Notes under the pieces: model-generated
Database searches by the model: none
Told to the model about the DNA's origin: nothing
Seen by the model: only the letters and a program-made list of their open reading frames with translations
Shown here: piece by piece, positions 17,552 through 27,520 of the stretch
Position numbering within the stretch: the first letter of the stretch is position 1
Layout: every line of letters begins with the position of its first letter
Assembly (NCBI GenBank): GCA_963786155.1
Contig: CAWAXW010000006.1
Location: 2,356,001 to 2,420,000 of the forward strand
Origin: CAWAXW01 sp963786155
Lineage (GTDB): Bacteria; Actinomycetota; CADDZG01; WHSQ01
Direction: 5' to 3'
DNA: 64,000 bases
Made by a program: the position numbers and the translations under genes

Positions 17552-19621
17552 GGGTTTCCTCCTCGATGAGCTTCTCGGCCGTCCTGCCCGCGAACGCCAT
17601 GATCGTCATCTGCGGATTGACGCCGACACAGCTCGGAAACGTACTCGCGTCTCCGACCCACAGCCCCTCTACCGAGTGATGCCGTCCGAACGAGTCGACG
17701 ACACTCGTCTCGGGATCGGACCCCATCCTCGCCGTGCCCATGGGGTGGAATGCCGTCAGGCGCAGGTGCTTTGCCCGAATGGGCCTTTCCCGCAATTGCT
17801 CGAGGTCCTGGGAAGCCGAGATCGAGTCGATCCCCGGGAGCCCCGGATAGACCCGCGTGGCCCCGGCCGCCAGCAGGATCTCTGCCGCGAGAGCGATCCC
17901 GGCCTGCAGGCGCCTGGCGTCGAGCTCGTTGAGCCGGTAGGTCGCAAGAGCATCGCCGTTGCGCAAAGCGCGCACGCGGCCCTTCGAGGTGTCCGAGACG
18001 TAGAGCCCCAGGGTTGCCAGTCGCCGCAAGGCGGCCATCTCTTCCATCGCCGCGGCCCCCACGCCCGGCACCGACCCCGCACCTACTCCCGGCACGGTCG
18101 TTGTGGCTTCGAGCATCACCTCGTGCGTCTCGAAGAGCGTGTCGACGTAGTAGCTCTGCAGCGTGCCCTTCCAGTTCACGACATCTTCGGAGAACCAACC
18201 TGCGACGCCGGTAGCGGGATGGATACGCAGGTTGCGGCCGGTCTGGCCCGACCGATCGGGTACTCCACTCCGGTTGAGCAGGACGGGAGTGTGCACGGCT
18301 CCCGCGCAGACGACAACGTGACGGGCATCGACCCAGACACTCCCTCGCCGCTTGTCGCGCCCCGTCGAGCAGTGTCGCCTCCACGCCACGCGCATGGCCG
18401 CCGTCGAAGATCGATCCGCTCGACTCTGCACCGTCCGAGCACCCGCGCCCCTGCTTGTTGGGCACTCGGCAGATACGTGATGTGCATCGCCTGCTTGGCG
18501 TTTGTCGGACAGCCGAACGCACATTGCCCGCAACCCTTGCAGTCAGTGATGTTGCGAAGGAGCGGCCCACCGCTGAGACCGAGCGCGACCGCGCCCTTGT
18601 GTACCAGCGCTCCGTTCGGCCCCAGCACGTTCCACGGGACCGGACGCACGTTGAGGAACGCTTCCGGCTCGGCAAAGTAGGGGTCTAGGTCCGCGCCACT
18701 CGCCCCCTCCACGCCGAAGCGAGAACCCCACCGCTCGAGGATGTGGTTCGGGGCCCTGAAACACGTCCCCGAGTTCACCACGGTGGTCCCACCGATCACC
18801 TTGCCAAGTGGCATGGGGATCGGCGGCACGCCCCACACCTGCGTCGTACCGTCATCACGACAGAAGCGTTGGAAGCGGTCGAACACCTGCCCGACGAAGT
18901 CGCGTTCTGCCACGACGTGCCCACCTTCTTCGAGAACGATCACGTCCAGCCCCGCTTCCGCGAGCCTCGTCGCGACCACCGCACCGCCCGCACCCGACCC
19001 GACGACGACCACGTCGGCGCCCAGACGCTGACCGTCCTCGACATCAGGCCACGTCAAGACATCCAGCCCGGGGAGCTCCGGCGCTCGGGCCGAACGAACA
19101 GCCATGCGCAACTCGGGAAGCACACCCGCAGCGACCGCCGGGCCCGACCGGTGATAGTCGTCCGGCTCCTCGCCCATCGTCATGCCGGGCATGGTCTCGC
19201 CGCCCACCGAACGCTGGGCCCCGCGTGGCTCGTCATCAGCACGGCACCTGTAGTCGTAGCCGAGCGCGTCCTCCACCTCGGGAGTCGAAGCCCACACGAG
19301 GAACAGGATCTGCTTGAGCGCGGCCACGTGCAGCCGCCGCGCGGTGAGTCGCGACCGGTAGCAATCCTCTAGCCATGCAGCGCGGTCCCTCGACGAGAGC
19401 CTGGAGAACGGCTTACGGAACCGCGAGAGCAGCGGCCCCCACTCCCACGCCCGCAGCAAAGACCGCACACCCGCGCGCGTCCTGGGATGCCACCATTCCA
19501 TCCGCTCCTCGAGAGCCGACGCGACCCCAACGCTCTCGGCCCCCGGAAGCCCGTGCCCTTCCGGCAGCGTCACCTCAGCCAGGGTCCGTACGATCCGGCG
19601 GTCGCGCTCGCTCATGGCCAT
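17538..19621 (-). CDS. GMC-family FAD oxidoreductase with N-terminal subunit-3-like domain (frameshifted)
   Basis: After about 200 residues resembling a gluconate-2-dehydrogenase subunit-3-type domain, the dinucleotide motif VVVGSGAGGAVVATRLAEAG begins the FAD domain. Later come GKVIGGTTVVNSGT, a cysteine cluster CKGCGQCAFGCP, and the C-terminal FHPMGTARMGSD and GLWVGDASTFPSCVGVNPQ typical of GMC enzymes. Two shifts near 18405 and 18350 split the middle. The Cys cluster is unusual in GMC proteins and is seen in long-chain alcohol oxidase-like members. Total length about 695 residues. The neighbouring SDR is probably its partner. Confidence 0.8.
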
Positions 19622-19669
19622 GGGAGCCCATCATCCTCGCCATGGCGGTCCGCAGTGCCCCGACCCTCG

Positions 19670-20782
19670 TCAGGGCTCAGGCGGCTTGTGCTTCCCGGCC
19701 TTGCGATCGCGCTCGGTCTTGATCGTGTGGCACGGCCAGCAGCGTGGTCTCAGATTGGGATTCGAAGTCGGGCCCCTAGCCGCACGCGGCTCGAGGTGAT
19801 CGACTCTCTGTATGGAAGCGGTTGCCGCAGTCGACACACTTGACCCCATCGAAATCCGGCGGCTCGCCCAGCTCCAAGGCGATCGCCACTTCGACAGGGA
19901 TGTGGCGCGTCCAGCGCTTGAAGTTGCGCAGGTCCTTGCCGTCGAACACGACCGCATTCATAAAGGCCACTTCGGCGATCTCGCGAGCCTTCTGGGGTCG
20001 GACGATCGGACCCCGGGATCTTGCGGGTCACCCTCCTCGCGGACATCGGTCCAGCCGCGCTTGGCGACCTCGTAGTCGACCAGCACGACGAGCTCGGGAC
20101 GCTTGGCCCGGCCCTTGCCTCCGCCCGACAAGATCGCCGCATAGGCATCGACGAGGTGGCGCTCGAACGGCTCCTGGTTGCCGTTTCTCTTGGCTTCTCT
20201 GGCGAGGCGCTGGGCTTCTGCTTCTGCCCGGGCCACGATCGGGACCCCGACAGCGGGTTCGAGCTCGAGATGGATGTGGGTCACCCCGAGCTCGTCCGAA
20301 TAGGTGCGGGCCTTACGGGATTCGTGCTGGCGTTGGGATAACCCTCGGTGTTGCTCGGCTTCGAGCTTTATCTTGCGGGCTTTCTCTCTGAGGACGTGGA
20401 ACTGCTCTTTACGAGCCACCTCTATGAGGGTCTCGGCGCTTCCTGGAGCGGACTCTTCGGCCTTGGCGATCTCGGTCGCCTGGTCCAGTGAGATCTCGGC
20501 GTGCCTGAGGGCTTCGCTCAGCGTCGGCGACTCCTTTAAGACCTTGCCGGTCGCAACAGTCTCTTTGGCTTTGCCTAGCGAGGTTCCGGCTATCTGTGCC
20601 AGCGCGGGAGCATCGTCGAGCTCTCGGGCCAGAGCGGCGATCCCGAAGTCTGCGTGTCTGCGAGCACGCAGGTATTCGTCGAGCAGCCGGCGCTTGTCGG
20701 GGCCGCTCAACAACTCCGGCTCGAGACCGGCGTTCGCCTTTTCGAGTCCCTGGACCACATCGGTGATTCGGGTGGTTGGCAT
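19670..20782 (-). CDS. HNH endonuclease domain protein (frameshifted)
   Basis: About 370 residues. The long N-terminal helical region (DKRRLLDEYLRARRHADFG, then many charged heptads; residues about 20-220) resembles the DUF222 region found before HNH domains in actinobacteria. The C-terminal nuclease contains CVDCGNRFH, DHLEPRA, SNPNLRPRCWPCHTIK, giving a CxxC/CxxC zinc-supported HNH core. Shifts lie near 19990 and 19810. The start chosen is ATG 20780-20782; TTG 20794 is an alternative. DNA is the likely substrate, but the biological role is unclear: such genes are often found in mobile or repeat families. Confidence 0.7.
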
Positions 20783-20922
20783 TCGTATATCCAAGCAGGG
20801 GGGTACGACACGAAACCTCGAAAACCCCCGTTTCGAGCCCTTGTGCGAAAAAGAATCCGACGGAATTTCTTGGTATAGGTCCTCCGGAAGGGTCGGCCCG
20901 GACTGCCGTCGAAGAAGGGACC

Positions 20923-22126
20923 ATGAGGCGGATCTCCATATTGGGTTTGGTTGCGCTCATGGCCGTCGCACCCTTCGCATCGGCGAGCAGCAGCGCCCCA
21001 GGCGTGACCAAGAAAACGATCAAGATCGGCTATCACGCGCCCATGACCGGCGCGGTCCCCCTCCCTTCGGCTTCCATCCAGCGCGCTGCCGACCTCTACT
21101 GGAAGTGGTTGAAGGAGAAGGGCACTCGTATCAATGGCCGAGATGTCGAGGTCGTCCTGCGGAACGACAACACCAACCCATCTCAAGCGGTTGAAGTGTG
21201 CAAAGAGATGGTCGAAGACGAGAAGGTCTTCATGCTCGTCGGGATCCTCCAAGCGGGAACCGTGGACCAGGTTCAGGCGTGTGCCCGTTATGCAGCCAGC
21301 GTCGGAGTCCCCTATGTCTCGCTCGGTGGCACCAAAGCTCATCTGCGCCTGGATGAGTACTTTGCTATCTCGATGACCCACGTCGAGCAGGCCAACCTTC
21401 TCGGCGACATGTTCGTTGCAGACCTAAAGGCGAAGACGCGGCAAGAACGGCCTTGTCCGACACGACGTGCCTAGCCACGTTCCGACAGCCGACGCTTTCG
21501 AGAAAGGCCTCGAGTCCGGCGGTGCCAAGCTCCACTATCACCGAAAGGTTTCGAAGACCGGTGGGACGGGCGAGGCTCAGGCCGTGGTCCAGGAACTGAT
21601 TGCGAACGATATCGACAACGTTGTGGTTCTGACGAGTCCGATGTTCTTCATGCAGATGCTCAAAGCCGCCAGCGCGCAGGACTACCATCCGCGCTGGACG
21701 GGGGTCGGGCTATCGATGACGGCTCACGATTCTCTTGCAGACGTCAGCTGCGATAACGGGTCATCCTTCGATGGCGCACTGTTCTTCTCTCCCATACCCG
21801 CGTTCCCGGACCGTGACGACTACGACAAGAAGTTCGATAAGGCGTTCAGTGAGGTTTATCCCAACGCTGAAGCCGACACGTTGGCATGGTTGGGCTGGGC
21901 AGGTGGAAAAGTCCTGCACAGGATGCTCGCCGAGCCCGGGCGTTCGTTGTCCGTGTCTCGATTCCTCGGCACCAATGAGAAGGCGAACGCGATCAAGACC
22001 GGAATCATCCCGCCGGTCGATTTCTCGGCGAAGGACCATTTCGCAGGTAAGACGATCCACGTGTTGCGTGCCGATTGCGACACGCAAACGTGGAAGACCG
22101 TCAAGGCATTCGTCGGCAACTTCTAG
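20923..22126 (+). CDS. LivK-type periplasmic binding protein (frameshifted)
   Basis: The protein has a signal peptide (MRRISILGLVALMAVAPFASA) and then the type-1 binding fold: IKIGYHAPMTGAVPLPSAS, LRNDNTNPSQAVEVCKEMVE, and a second lobe from ADAFEKGLESGGAKLHYHRKVS onward, typical of branched-chain amino acid and amide binding proteins. A single-base shift near 21440 separates the lobes. The start is ATG 20923 with AGAAGG upstream. No permease or ATPase genes of the Liv type are nearby, so it is an orphan receptor. The ligand is unknown. Confidence 0.8.
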
Positions 22127-22986
22127 ATAAGGCGCCATCGCCGCGCCAAGCGGTACTGCACGAAGATGATCACGGCCGTGATCACGAACATCGCCAGGCT
22201 CAGCGCCGCGGCGTAACCCAAGCGGAAGTAGCCGAAGCCCTGTTGGTAGACGTACAGGGGTAAGAACGTCGTCGCGTAGCGCGGCCCCCCTTCGGTGACG
22301 ATGAAGGCCGCGACGAAGTTCGCTTGGAACGAAAAGACAACGTCCCTCAGGATCAGTAGCGTGAGGATCGGTGCCATCACCGGGAGCGTCACCCTCCGCG
22401 ACGTGTACCAGGGAGAGGCTCCTTCGATGGCCGCGGCTTCGTAGAGCGAGTCCGGGATCGTCCGCCGCACCGCAAGAGCGACGACGAACGCCTCGCCGAT
22501 CTGGAATGCACCCATGATCGCGATGCCGACGCGCGCGGCCCAGGGATCCGTGAGCCAATCGGGCGAGTTGAGACCGAGCGACGTCATCGCGACGGCGAGC
22601 GGCCCGTACAGCGGATTGAAGATCCACAGCCACAGCAACGCATACGCGACGTCCGGCACGACAGTCGGGAGGTAGGCCGCGACCCGAGCCCCCCCGTGAG
22701 CGACCGAGCGGCGATGTAGCAGCAGCGCGAATCCGACGGCCGCGCAGATCCGCAACGGCACCGCCAGGAGCACGTAGATCGCCGAGTTGCCCAGCGAGCG
22801 CCAGAAGGCGTCGTCGCCGAACATGCGCGTCAGGTTGTCGATGCCCGTCCAGCGCGGAGCCTCGATGCCCGAGTACTCGGTTCCGGCGAGATAGAGAGTG
22901 ATCGCCGCGGGCAGCACGACCAACAACATCAGGCCGAGCAGGTAGGGAGCGCTCAAGTACACGGATCGTTTCGTGCCCACGGTCAC
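22123..22986 (-). CDS. Carbohydrate ABC transporter permease, MalF/UgpA type
   Basis: Six transmembrane segments and the EAA loop EAAAIEGASPWYTSRRVTLP define a binding-protein-dependent permease of the sugar family. The GTG at 22984-22986 overlaps the stop of the ATPase gene (GTGA), giving MTVGTKRSV as N-terminus. It is the last gene of an operon ordered lipoprotein, MalG-like, binding protein, ATPase, MalF-like; this order is unusual in placing the ATPase between permeases. Confidence 0.85.
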   Translation of the reverse strand: MTVGTKRSVYLSAPYLLGLMLLVVLPAAITLYLAGTEYSGIEAPRWTGIDNLTRMFGDDAFWRSLGNSAIYVLLAVPLRICAAVGFALLLHRRSVAHGGARVAAYLPTVVPDVAYALLWLWIFNPLYGPLAVAMTSLGLNSPDWLTDPWAARVGIAIMGAFQIGEAFVVALAVRRTIPDSLYEAAAIEGASPWYTSRRVTLPVMAPILTLLILRDVVFSFQANFVAAFIVTEGGPRYATTFLPLYVYQQGFGYFRLGYAAALSLAMFVITAVIIFVQYRLARRWRLI

Positions 22987-23999
22987 AGGGCTTGCCCTTG
23001 CTCGTCGAACGAGTAGAGAGCCTCGGCCGGGTAGCGCAGACCTACCTCGACCCCTGCGTCCGGCGCCTCCGCGCGGCGACACCGGACGAGAAGTCGGCGG
23101 CCGCCCACCTCGGTGTGGACTATCGCCTCGCTTCCCACGATCTCAGAAACGAGGGTGGTTCCCACAAGCGGGGCACCCTCGACCGCACCCAACTCGATCG
23201 CCTCGGGCCGCAGGCCGTGCAGAGCGGCGCCGTTGCCCGTGGAGATCAGCTCGGCGGGAAACACGTTCATGGGCGGAGACCCGATGAACGACGCGACGAA
23301 AGCCGACGCCGGCCTGTCGTAGATCTCGGTGGGTGGTGCGACCTGTTCGACTAGGCCGTCACGCAATATGGCGATGCGATCGCCGACCGTCATGGCCTCG
23401 ATCTGGTCGTGGGTTACATAGACGGTCGTCGTCGCCAGATGCTGCTGCAACTCCCGTATCTCGGCGCGCGTTCGAGTACGTAGCTCCGCATCGAGATTCG
23501 AAAGAGGTTCGTCCATGAGGAACACCGCAGGCTCCCTCACGACTGCACGCGCAAGCGCGACCCGTTGCCTTTCACCACCGGACAACTCCGACGGCCGCCG
23601 GTCCAGTGCGAGATGGAGGCCCAGCATGTCCGTCGCCCGCTCGACCCGCGCCGCAACGACCGCCGGACTCGTCTTGCGGGCCTTCAGGCCGAACGCGATG
23701 TTCTCTCGGACATCGAGGTGAGGGAACAGCGCGTACTCCTGGAACACCATTGCGATGTCGCGACTCCCCGGTGGGTCGTCGGTGACATCTAGCCCACCGA
23801 TCTCGATCGTGCCGTGGTCGGCCTCCGTCAAACCCGCGATGCAGCGAAGCAGCGTCGTCTTACCGGAACCGGACGGCCCCACGACGGTAAGCAGCTCACC
23901 GTCCTCGACCTCGAGATCGATCCCCGCGAGAGCCACAACGTCCTCGCGGCCGCGGCCGCCACGGAACGTCTTCCCAAGATCGGAGACCGCAAGCGTCAG
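22983..23999 (-). CDS. ABC transporter ATPase, MalK/UgpC type
   Basis: Walker A GPSGSGKTT, signature LSGGERQR, Walker B VFLMDEPLSNLD, and the H-loop VTHD are present, followed by a TOBE/OB regulatory region (GLRPEAIEL). The first GTG in frame (23936) would remove the first beta strand. An upstream CTG at 23997-23999 overlaps the binding-protein stop (CTGA), follows a GAGGAGGGGG site, and gives TLAVSDLGKTFRGG, the expected ABC N-terminus. A CTG start is therefore proposed, making about 338 residues. Confidence 0.85.
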   Translation of the reverse strand: MTLAVSDLGKTFRGGRGREDVVALAGIDLEVEDGELLTVVGPSGSGKTTLLRCIAGLTEADHGTIEIGGLDVTDDPPGSRDIAMVFQEYALFPHLDVRENIAFGLKARKTSPAVVAARVERATDMLGLHLALDRRPSELSGGERQRVALARAVVREPAVFLMDEPLSNLDAELRTRTRAEIRELQQHLATTTVYVTHDQIEAMTVGDRIAILRDGLVEQVAPPTEIYDRPASAFVASFIGSPPMNVFPAELISTGNGAALHGLRPEAIELGAVEGAPLVGTTLVSEIVGSEAIVHTEVGGRRLLVRCRRAEAPDAGVEVGLRYPAEALYSFDEQGQAL

Positions 24000-25264
24000 G
24001 GCGCGGCCCCCTCCTCGAACAACGCACGGGTCTCCTCGTCCAGATCGGACAGGAACTGATCGATCGAGTAGCCCTCCTCGTAGTAAGCGCGAGTGAGGTA
24101 TTCCTCCGCGATGCTCTCGATCTCGGGCCAGGTCGGAAGCACGGGAGTCCTGCGGATCACGGGGATGGCATCGAGGAAGACCTGGGAATGCCGCGGGGGC
24201 CGCGTCGGATCCAGGAACGCACCCGAGTTCGCAACGGACTCAAGCGAGGGGACCGTGCGGCCGCCGAGGGCGGTGATCGTCTCGCCTTCCTCTCCCGTTG
24301 CGAAAGCCACGAAGTCGAAGGCAGCATCGACATCCGTGCCGGTCGACACGCAGTAGGCATCCGAATGAAGGATCCCGGCAGGTTCGACACCGATAGGCAA
24401 GGGCGCGATGTCCCAGTCGAGCCCCAGAACCTCGCGGAAGGCCGGAGTGTCTCGACGCGACGACAGCAGCATCCCGAGCTTGTCGGTCATGAAACGGGTC
24501 TCGAGGTCTTGGGCTTCGAGCTCCTCTGCGGTCGGCACGACCTTGTCGTCGCGGACGAGCGAGACGATGAATTCGAGAGCCTCGCGCGCCTTCGGCTCGT
24601 CCAGGGTGAATCGCGTCGGCGAGTCGGGATCGTCAACGATCTCGCCGCCGTTGCTCCAGACGAACGGCGCGATCCTGATCACGTTCGGCTCGATCCCAAG
24701 GCCGCGCACTTTTTCGTCCGTCAACGCGATCGCCGTCTCGCGGAAGTCGTCCCACGTCCAATCGTCACTTGGCCGATCTAGGCCCGCTTGTTTGAAGAGC
24801 TTGCGGTTGTAGTAGACGACGAGTGACGAGATGTTCTGAGGCATGCACTGGAGCTCGTCCTCGAAGGTGAACGCCTCGAGGGGTTGAGGGTAGTAGTCGC
24901 CGAGATCCATGCCCAGGTCCTCCAGGTTGGGATCGATCGCCTCGATCGCGCCTCGTACCACGAACTGCGAGTACTCCCGGAAGTTCACGAGGAAGACGTC
25001 CGGCGGCTCGCCTCCGGCGAAAGCGGTTGCCAACCGGGCGAGGTGATCGCCTTTGTCGGCGACGGGGATCAGGCGGACCTTGGCATTGGGATTCGACGTC
25101 GTATAGGCCTCGACGAGAGCCTCGTAGACGGCGATCTCTTCTTGTTCCCCCGACACCTGGAAGCGGATGCTGCTCGACTCCGCTTGGGTGGGCTCGGAGG
25201 GTTCGTCCTCAGCGCAGGCAGCGAGCACCAGGGCTGCACAGATGGCTACGACGATGGCACGCAT
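23996..25264 (-). CDS. Sugar-type ABC transporter solute-binding lipoprotein
   Basis: The 422-residue precursor has a lipobox LAAC at residue 17 (ALVLAACAED), so it is membrane-anchored. The mature protein is a family-1 extracellular solute-binding protein: YTTSNPNAKVRLIPVADKGD, FAGGEPPDVFLVNFREYSQF, MPQNISSLVVYYNRKLF. Aromatic residues in the cleft (W in DDWTWDD) suit a sugar or glycoside. The ATG at 25262-25264 overlaps the stop of the MalG-like gene. Substrate not known. Confidence 0.87.
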   Translation of the reverse strand: MRAIVVAICAALVLAACAEDEPSEPTQAESSSIRFQVSGEQEEIAVYEALVEAYTTSNPNAKVRLIPVADKGDHLARLATAFAGGEPPDVFLVNFREYSQFVVRGAIEAIDPNLEDLGMDLGDYYPQPLEAFTFEDELQCMPQNISSLVVYYNRKLFKQAGLDRPSDDWTWDDFRETAIALTDEKVRGLGIEPNVIRIAPFVWSNGGEIVDDPDSPTRFTLDEPKAREALEFIVSLVRDDKVVPTAEELEAQDLETRFMTDKLGMLLSSRRDTPAFREVLGLDWDIAPLPIGVEPAGILHSDAYCVSTGTDVDAAFDFVAFATGEEGETITALGGRTVPSLESVANSGAFLDPTRPPRHSQVFLDAIPVIRRTPVLPTWPEIESIAEEYLTRAYYEEGYSIDQFLSDLDEETRALFEEGAAP

Positions 25265-26073
25265 CACACCTCCAAGGTCCGGACGAAGAAGGCACGCTGA
25301 GCGAGCAGGAAGGCTAAGGCCGCCGGGGCCGTCGCCACAACCGCCCCGGCGAGAAGGATCGGGTGCAGTGAGGGCTCGAGGGTCTGGAGCGCACGCAGTC
25401 CCAGCGGCACCGTGTACAGCTCCGTGCTCGAGATGTAGAGAAGAGCGTCGATGAAGTTCGACCAGTGGAAGACGAACGCGAGGACGGCAACGGCGAAAGT
25501 AACCGAGCGACCGAGAGGCCAGGCGACCCGCCACCATGTCTGGATGGGCGACAGCCCTTCAAGCGCGGAAGCCTCGAATAGGTTCGGTGGGATGCGGCTG
25601 TATGCGAGGGCGAACAGCAACACGTAGAAGGGTGTCGTGGCCATCAGTGCCGGGGCCATGAGCGGGACGAGCGTGTCGATCACCCCCAGCTCTCGGAAGA
25701 TGAAGAAGCGCGGCACCCACAGCGCGCTCGCCGGAACCATCAGTGCCAGAAGCGAGATGCCGATCAACCATCTCCTTGCCCTCGGGCGGGCGGTTGCGAT
25801 CGCGAAGCCGGCCCAGGACGCGAACAGCACGGTCACCGGAACCGCAACGACAACGACGATCAGGGAATTACGGATCTGGGCCCATAGAGGGATGATCGAG
25901 AACACGGACTGGTAGTTGGACGTTCTGATCGGATCGGGAAGGAGCTCGAATCCGTCCGGAGGCGGAAGGCCGGGCGTGCGCAGCGATCCCAGCACCATGA
26001 AAACGAGCGGGAACAAGAAGAGCGCGCTCAGAAGGAGCACCGCGACCGCGTGGAGCCATCGGCCACGCTTCAT
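25264..26073 (-). CDS. Carbohydrate ABC transporter permease, MalG/UgpE type
   Basis: About 270 residues with six transmembrane segments and the EAA loop FEASALEGLSPIQTWWRVAWPL. The ATG at 26071-26073 overlaps the stop of the upstream lipoprotein gene (ATGA). It forms the permease pair with the MalF-like protein encoded at the far end of the operon. Confidence 0.85.
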   Translation of the reverse strand: MKRGRWLHAVAVLLLSALFLFPLVFMVLGSLRTPGLPPPDGFELLPDPIRTSNYQSVFSIIPLWAQIRNSLIVVVVAVPVTVLFASWAGFAIATARPRARRWLIGISLLALMVPASALWVPRFFIFRELGVIDTLVPLMAPALMATTPFYVLLFALAYSRIPPNLFEASALEGLSPIQTWWRVAWPLGRSVTFAVAVLAFVFHWSNFIDALLYISSTELYTVPLGLRALQTLEPSLHPILLAGAVVATAPAALAFLLAQRAFFVRTLEV

Positions 26074-26488
26074 CGATAGCGCTTGTCCCCGTAGATCAGC
26101 CGGATCGTGATCTCGCCTTTGCACGGTCCCTCACGCAGCAGCAGCGTCCCGGTCGTCTTGGCGCCGCGAGCGAAGAACAGTTCCGCCTCGAACCCCTCGT
26201 TGTCCGCGCTCAGGACCTCGTAGCCCGCGTCGAGCACCTGCCGGTAGATAGGAGGGAAGGCCTCTACGATGCCCATCTTCGACGTCGCCTCAGCGCCTAG
26301 GAATCCCCGGCTGATGCGTAGCTTGTAGACCTTGCCCCACTCGCCGAGCGGAAGGTCGTCCGGAAGGCGGCCGAGATCGCCGACCTCCGGGGGGAAGGAC
26401 AGGGCGATGGCGCGGCGCCCCCCGAGTCTCCGCCGGACCCACACGCAGCGAGGAGCATGGAGACGAGCACCGCTGCCACTGTGCGCAT
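26070..26488 (-). CDS. Lipoprotein of a small paralogous family (copy 2, frameshifted)
   Basis: The ATG at 26486-26488 begins a signal with lipobox LAAC at residue 16 (MLLAACGSGGDSGG). A shift near 26420 leads into the second frame, with VGDLGRLPDDLPL, then GYEVLSADNEGFEAELFFARG and REGPCKGEITIRL. That second half matches the layout of the lipoprotein at 16230-16730. It opens the sugar ABC operon, so it may help capture the same solute or act as an accessory factor. Function is inferred only from position. Confidence 0.65.
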
Positions 26489-26520
26489 GCTCCGACCCTA
26501 AGGTGAGCCGGAAGGAAAGG

Positions 26521-27510
26521 TCAGGCGAGGCGGGCGGCTGCGCTCTGGTACTGCTTGCCTGCGTGGTAGCTCGATCTGACGAGGGGGCCGGACTCGACCC
26601 AGGCGAAGTCCAGCTCGGTCTCGCCGAACGCCTTGTAGCGAGCGAACTCGTCTGGGTGCACCCAGCGATCGACGGGCAGGTGCCACGACACGCTCGGCTG
26701 CAGGTACTGGCCGATAGTCAGCACGTCGCAGCCGGCGGCCCGCACGTCTCTCATCGCGTCGTAGACCTCGTCCTCGTGTTCGCCCATGCCCACGATCAGG
26801 TTCGACTTCGTCACCTGGTCGGCGCGCAGCTCCTTCGACCAACGCAAGAGCTGAAGGCTCGCGTCGTAGCCGAAGCCGGGCCGGATGCTCGGGTGGAGCC
26901 GGGCCACCGTCTCGAGATTGTGCGCCAGCACGTCGGGACGAGCCTCGATGACGCGCGCCAGTGAGTCCCGTGGGTGCTCCTTGCGGCCCTTGAAGTCGGG
27001 GATCAGCACCTCGATGCCGCACTCGGGCATCGCCTCTCTGACCGCCCGGATCGTCGCGGCCCAGTGAGCCGAGCCGGCGTCGTCGAGATCATCGCGAGCT
27101 ACCCCTGTGATCACAGCGAAGCGGAGCCCCATCAGCGTCACGGCCTCGGCGATCTTGGCCGGCTCATCTGCGTCGAGTGGCTCAGGTTTGGCGGTCATGA
27201 CGTCACAGAACGAGCAGCGCCGAGTACAGAGGTCGCCACCGAGCAAGAAAGTCGCCTCGCGCGCCTCCCAGCATTCGTAGATGTTCGGGCAGTTGGCTTC
27301 CTCGCAAACCGTGTGAAGGCCCCGCTCGCGCATGATCTCGCGCAGTTCGAGGAAGTTCTCGCCCTGCTGGACGCGCACCTTCAGCCAGTCCGGCCTGCGC
27401 GACGGACGTGGGGCATCGACACCTGGAGCTTTGCGGATTGGCACACCACGACGCAGGTCGCGCTCCACTTGCTCCCGTGTCTTGAGCGTGGTCGCTACAA
27501 CCTGGGCCAC
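26521..27510 (-). CDS. lipA: Lipoyl synthase LipA
   Basis: The 329-residue enzyme has both Fe-S motifs: CEEANCPNIYEC for the auxiliary cluster and CTRRCSFC for the radical-SAM cluster. It inserts sulfur atoms into the octanoyl group on lipoyl domains. GTG at 27508-27510 with AGGAG 7 bases upstream is chosen, giving VAQVVATTLKTREQ. It lies 10 bases after the E1beta gene, in one operon with LipB and the dehydrogenase subunits that need lipoate. Confidence 0.95.
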   Translation of the reverse strand: MAQVVATTLKTREQVERDLRRGVPIRKAPGVDAPRPSRRPDWLKVRVQQGENFLELREIMRERGLHTVCEEANCPNIYECWEAREATFLLGGDLCTRRCSFCDVMTAKPEPLDADEPAKIAEAVTLMGLRFAVITGVARDDLDDAGSAHWAATIRAVREAMPECGIEVLIPDFKGRKEHPRDSLARVIEARPDVLAHNLETVARLHPSIRPGFGYDASLQLLRWSKELRADQVTKSNLIVGMGEHEDEVYDAMRDVRAAGCDVLTIGQYLQPSVSWHLPVDRWVHPDEFARYKAFGETELDFAWVESGPLVRSSYHAGKQYQSAAARLA

Positions 27511-27520
27511 TAAGTCGCTC

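Noticed and set aside
19670..20782. Insertion sequence around the HNH gene
   Set aside because: No transposase, no terminal inverted repeats and no target duplications were seen.
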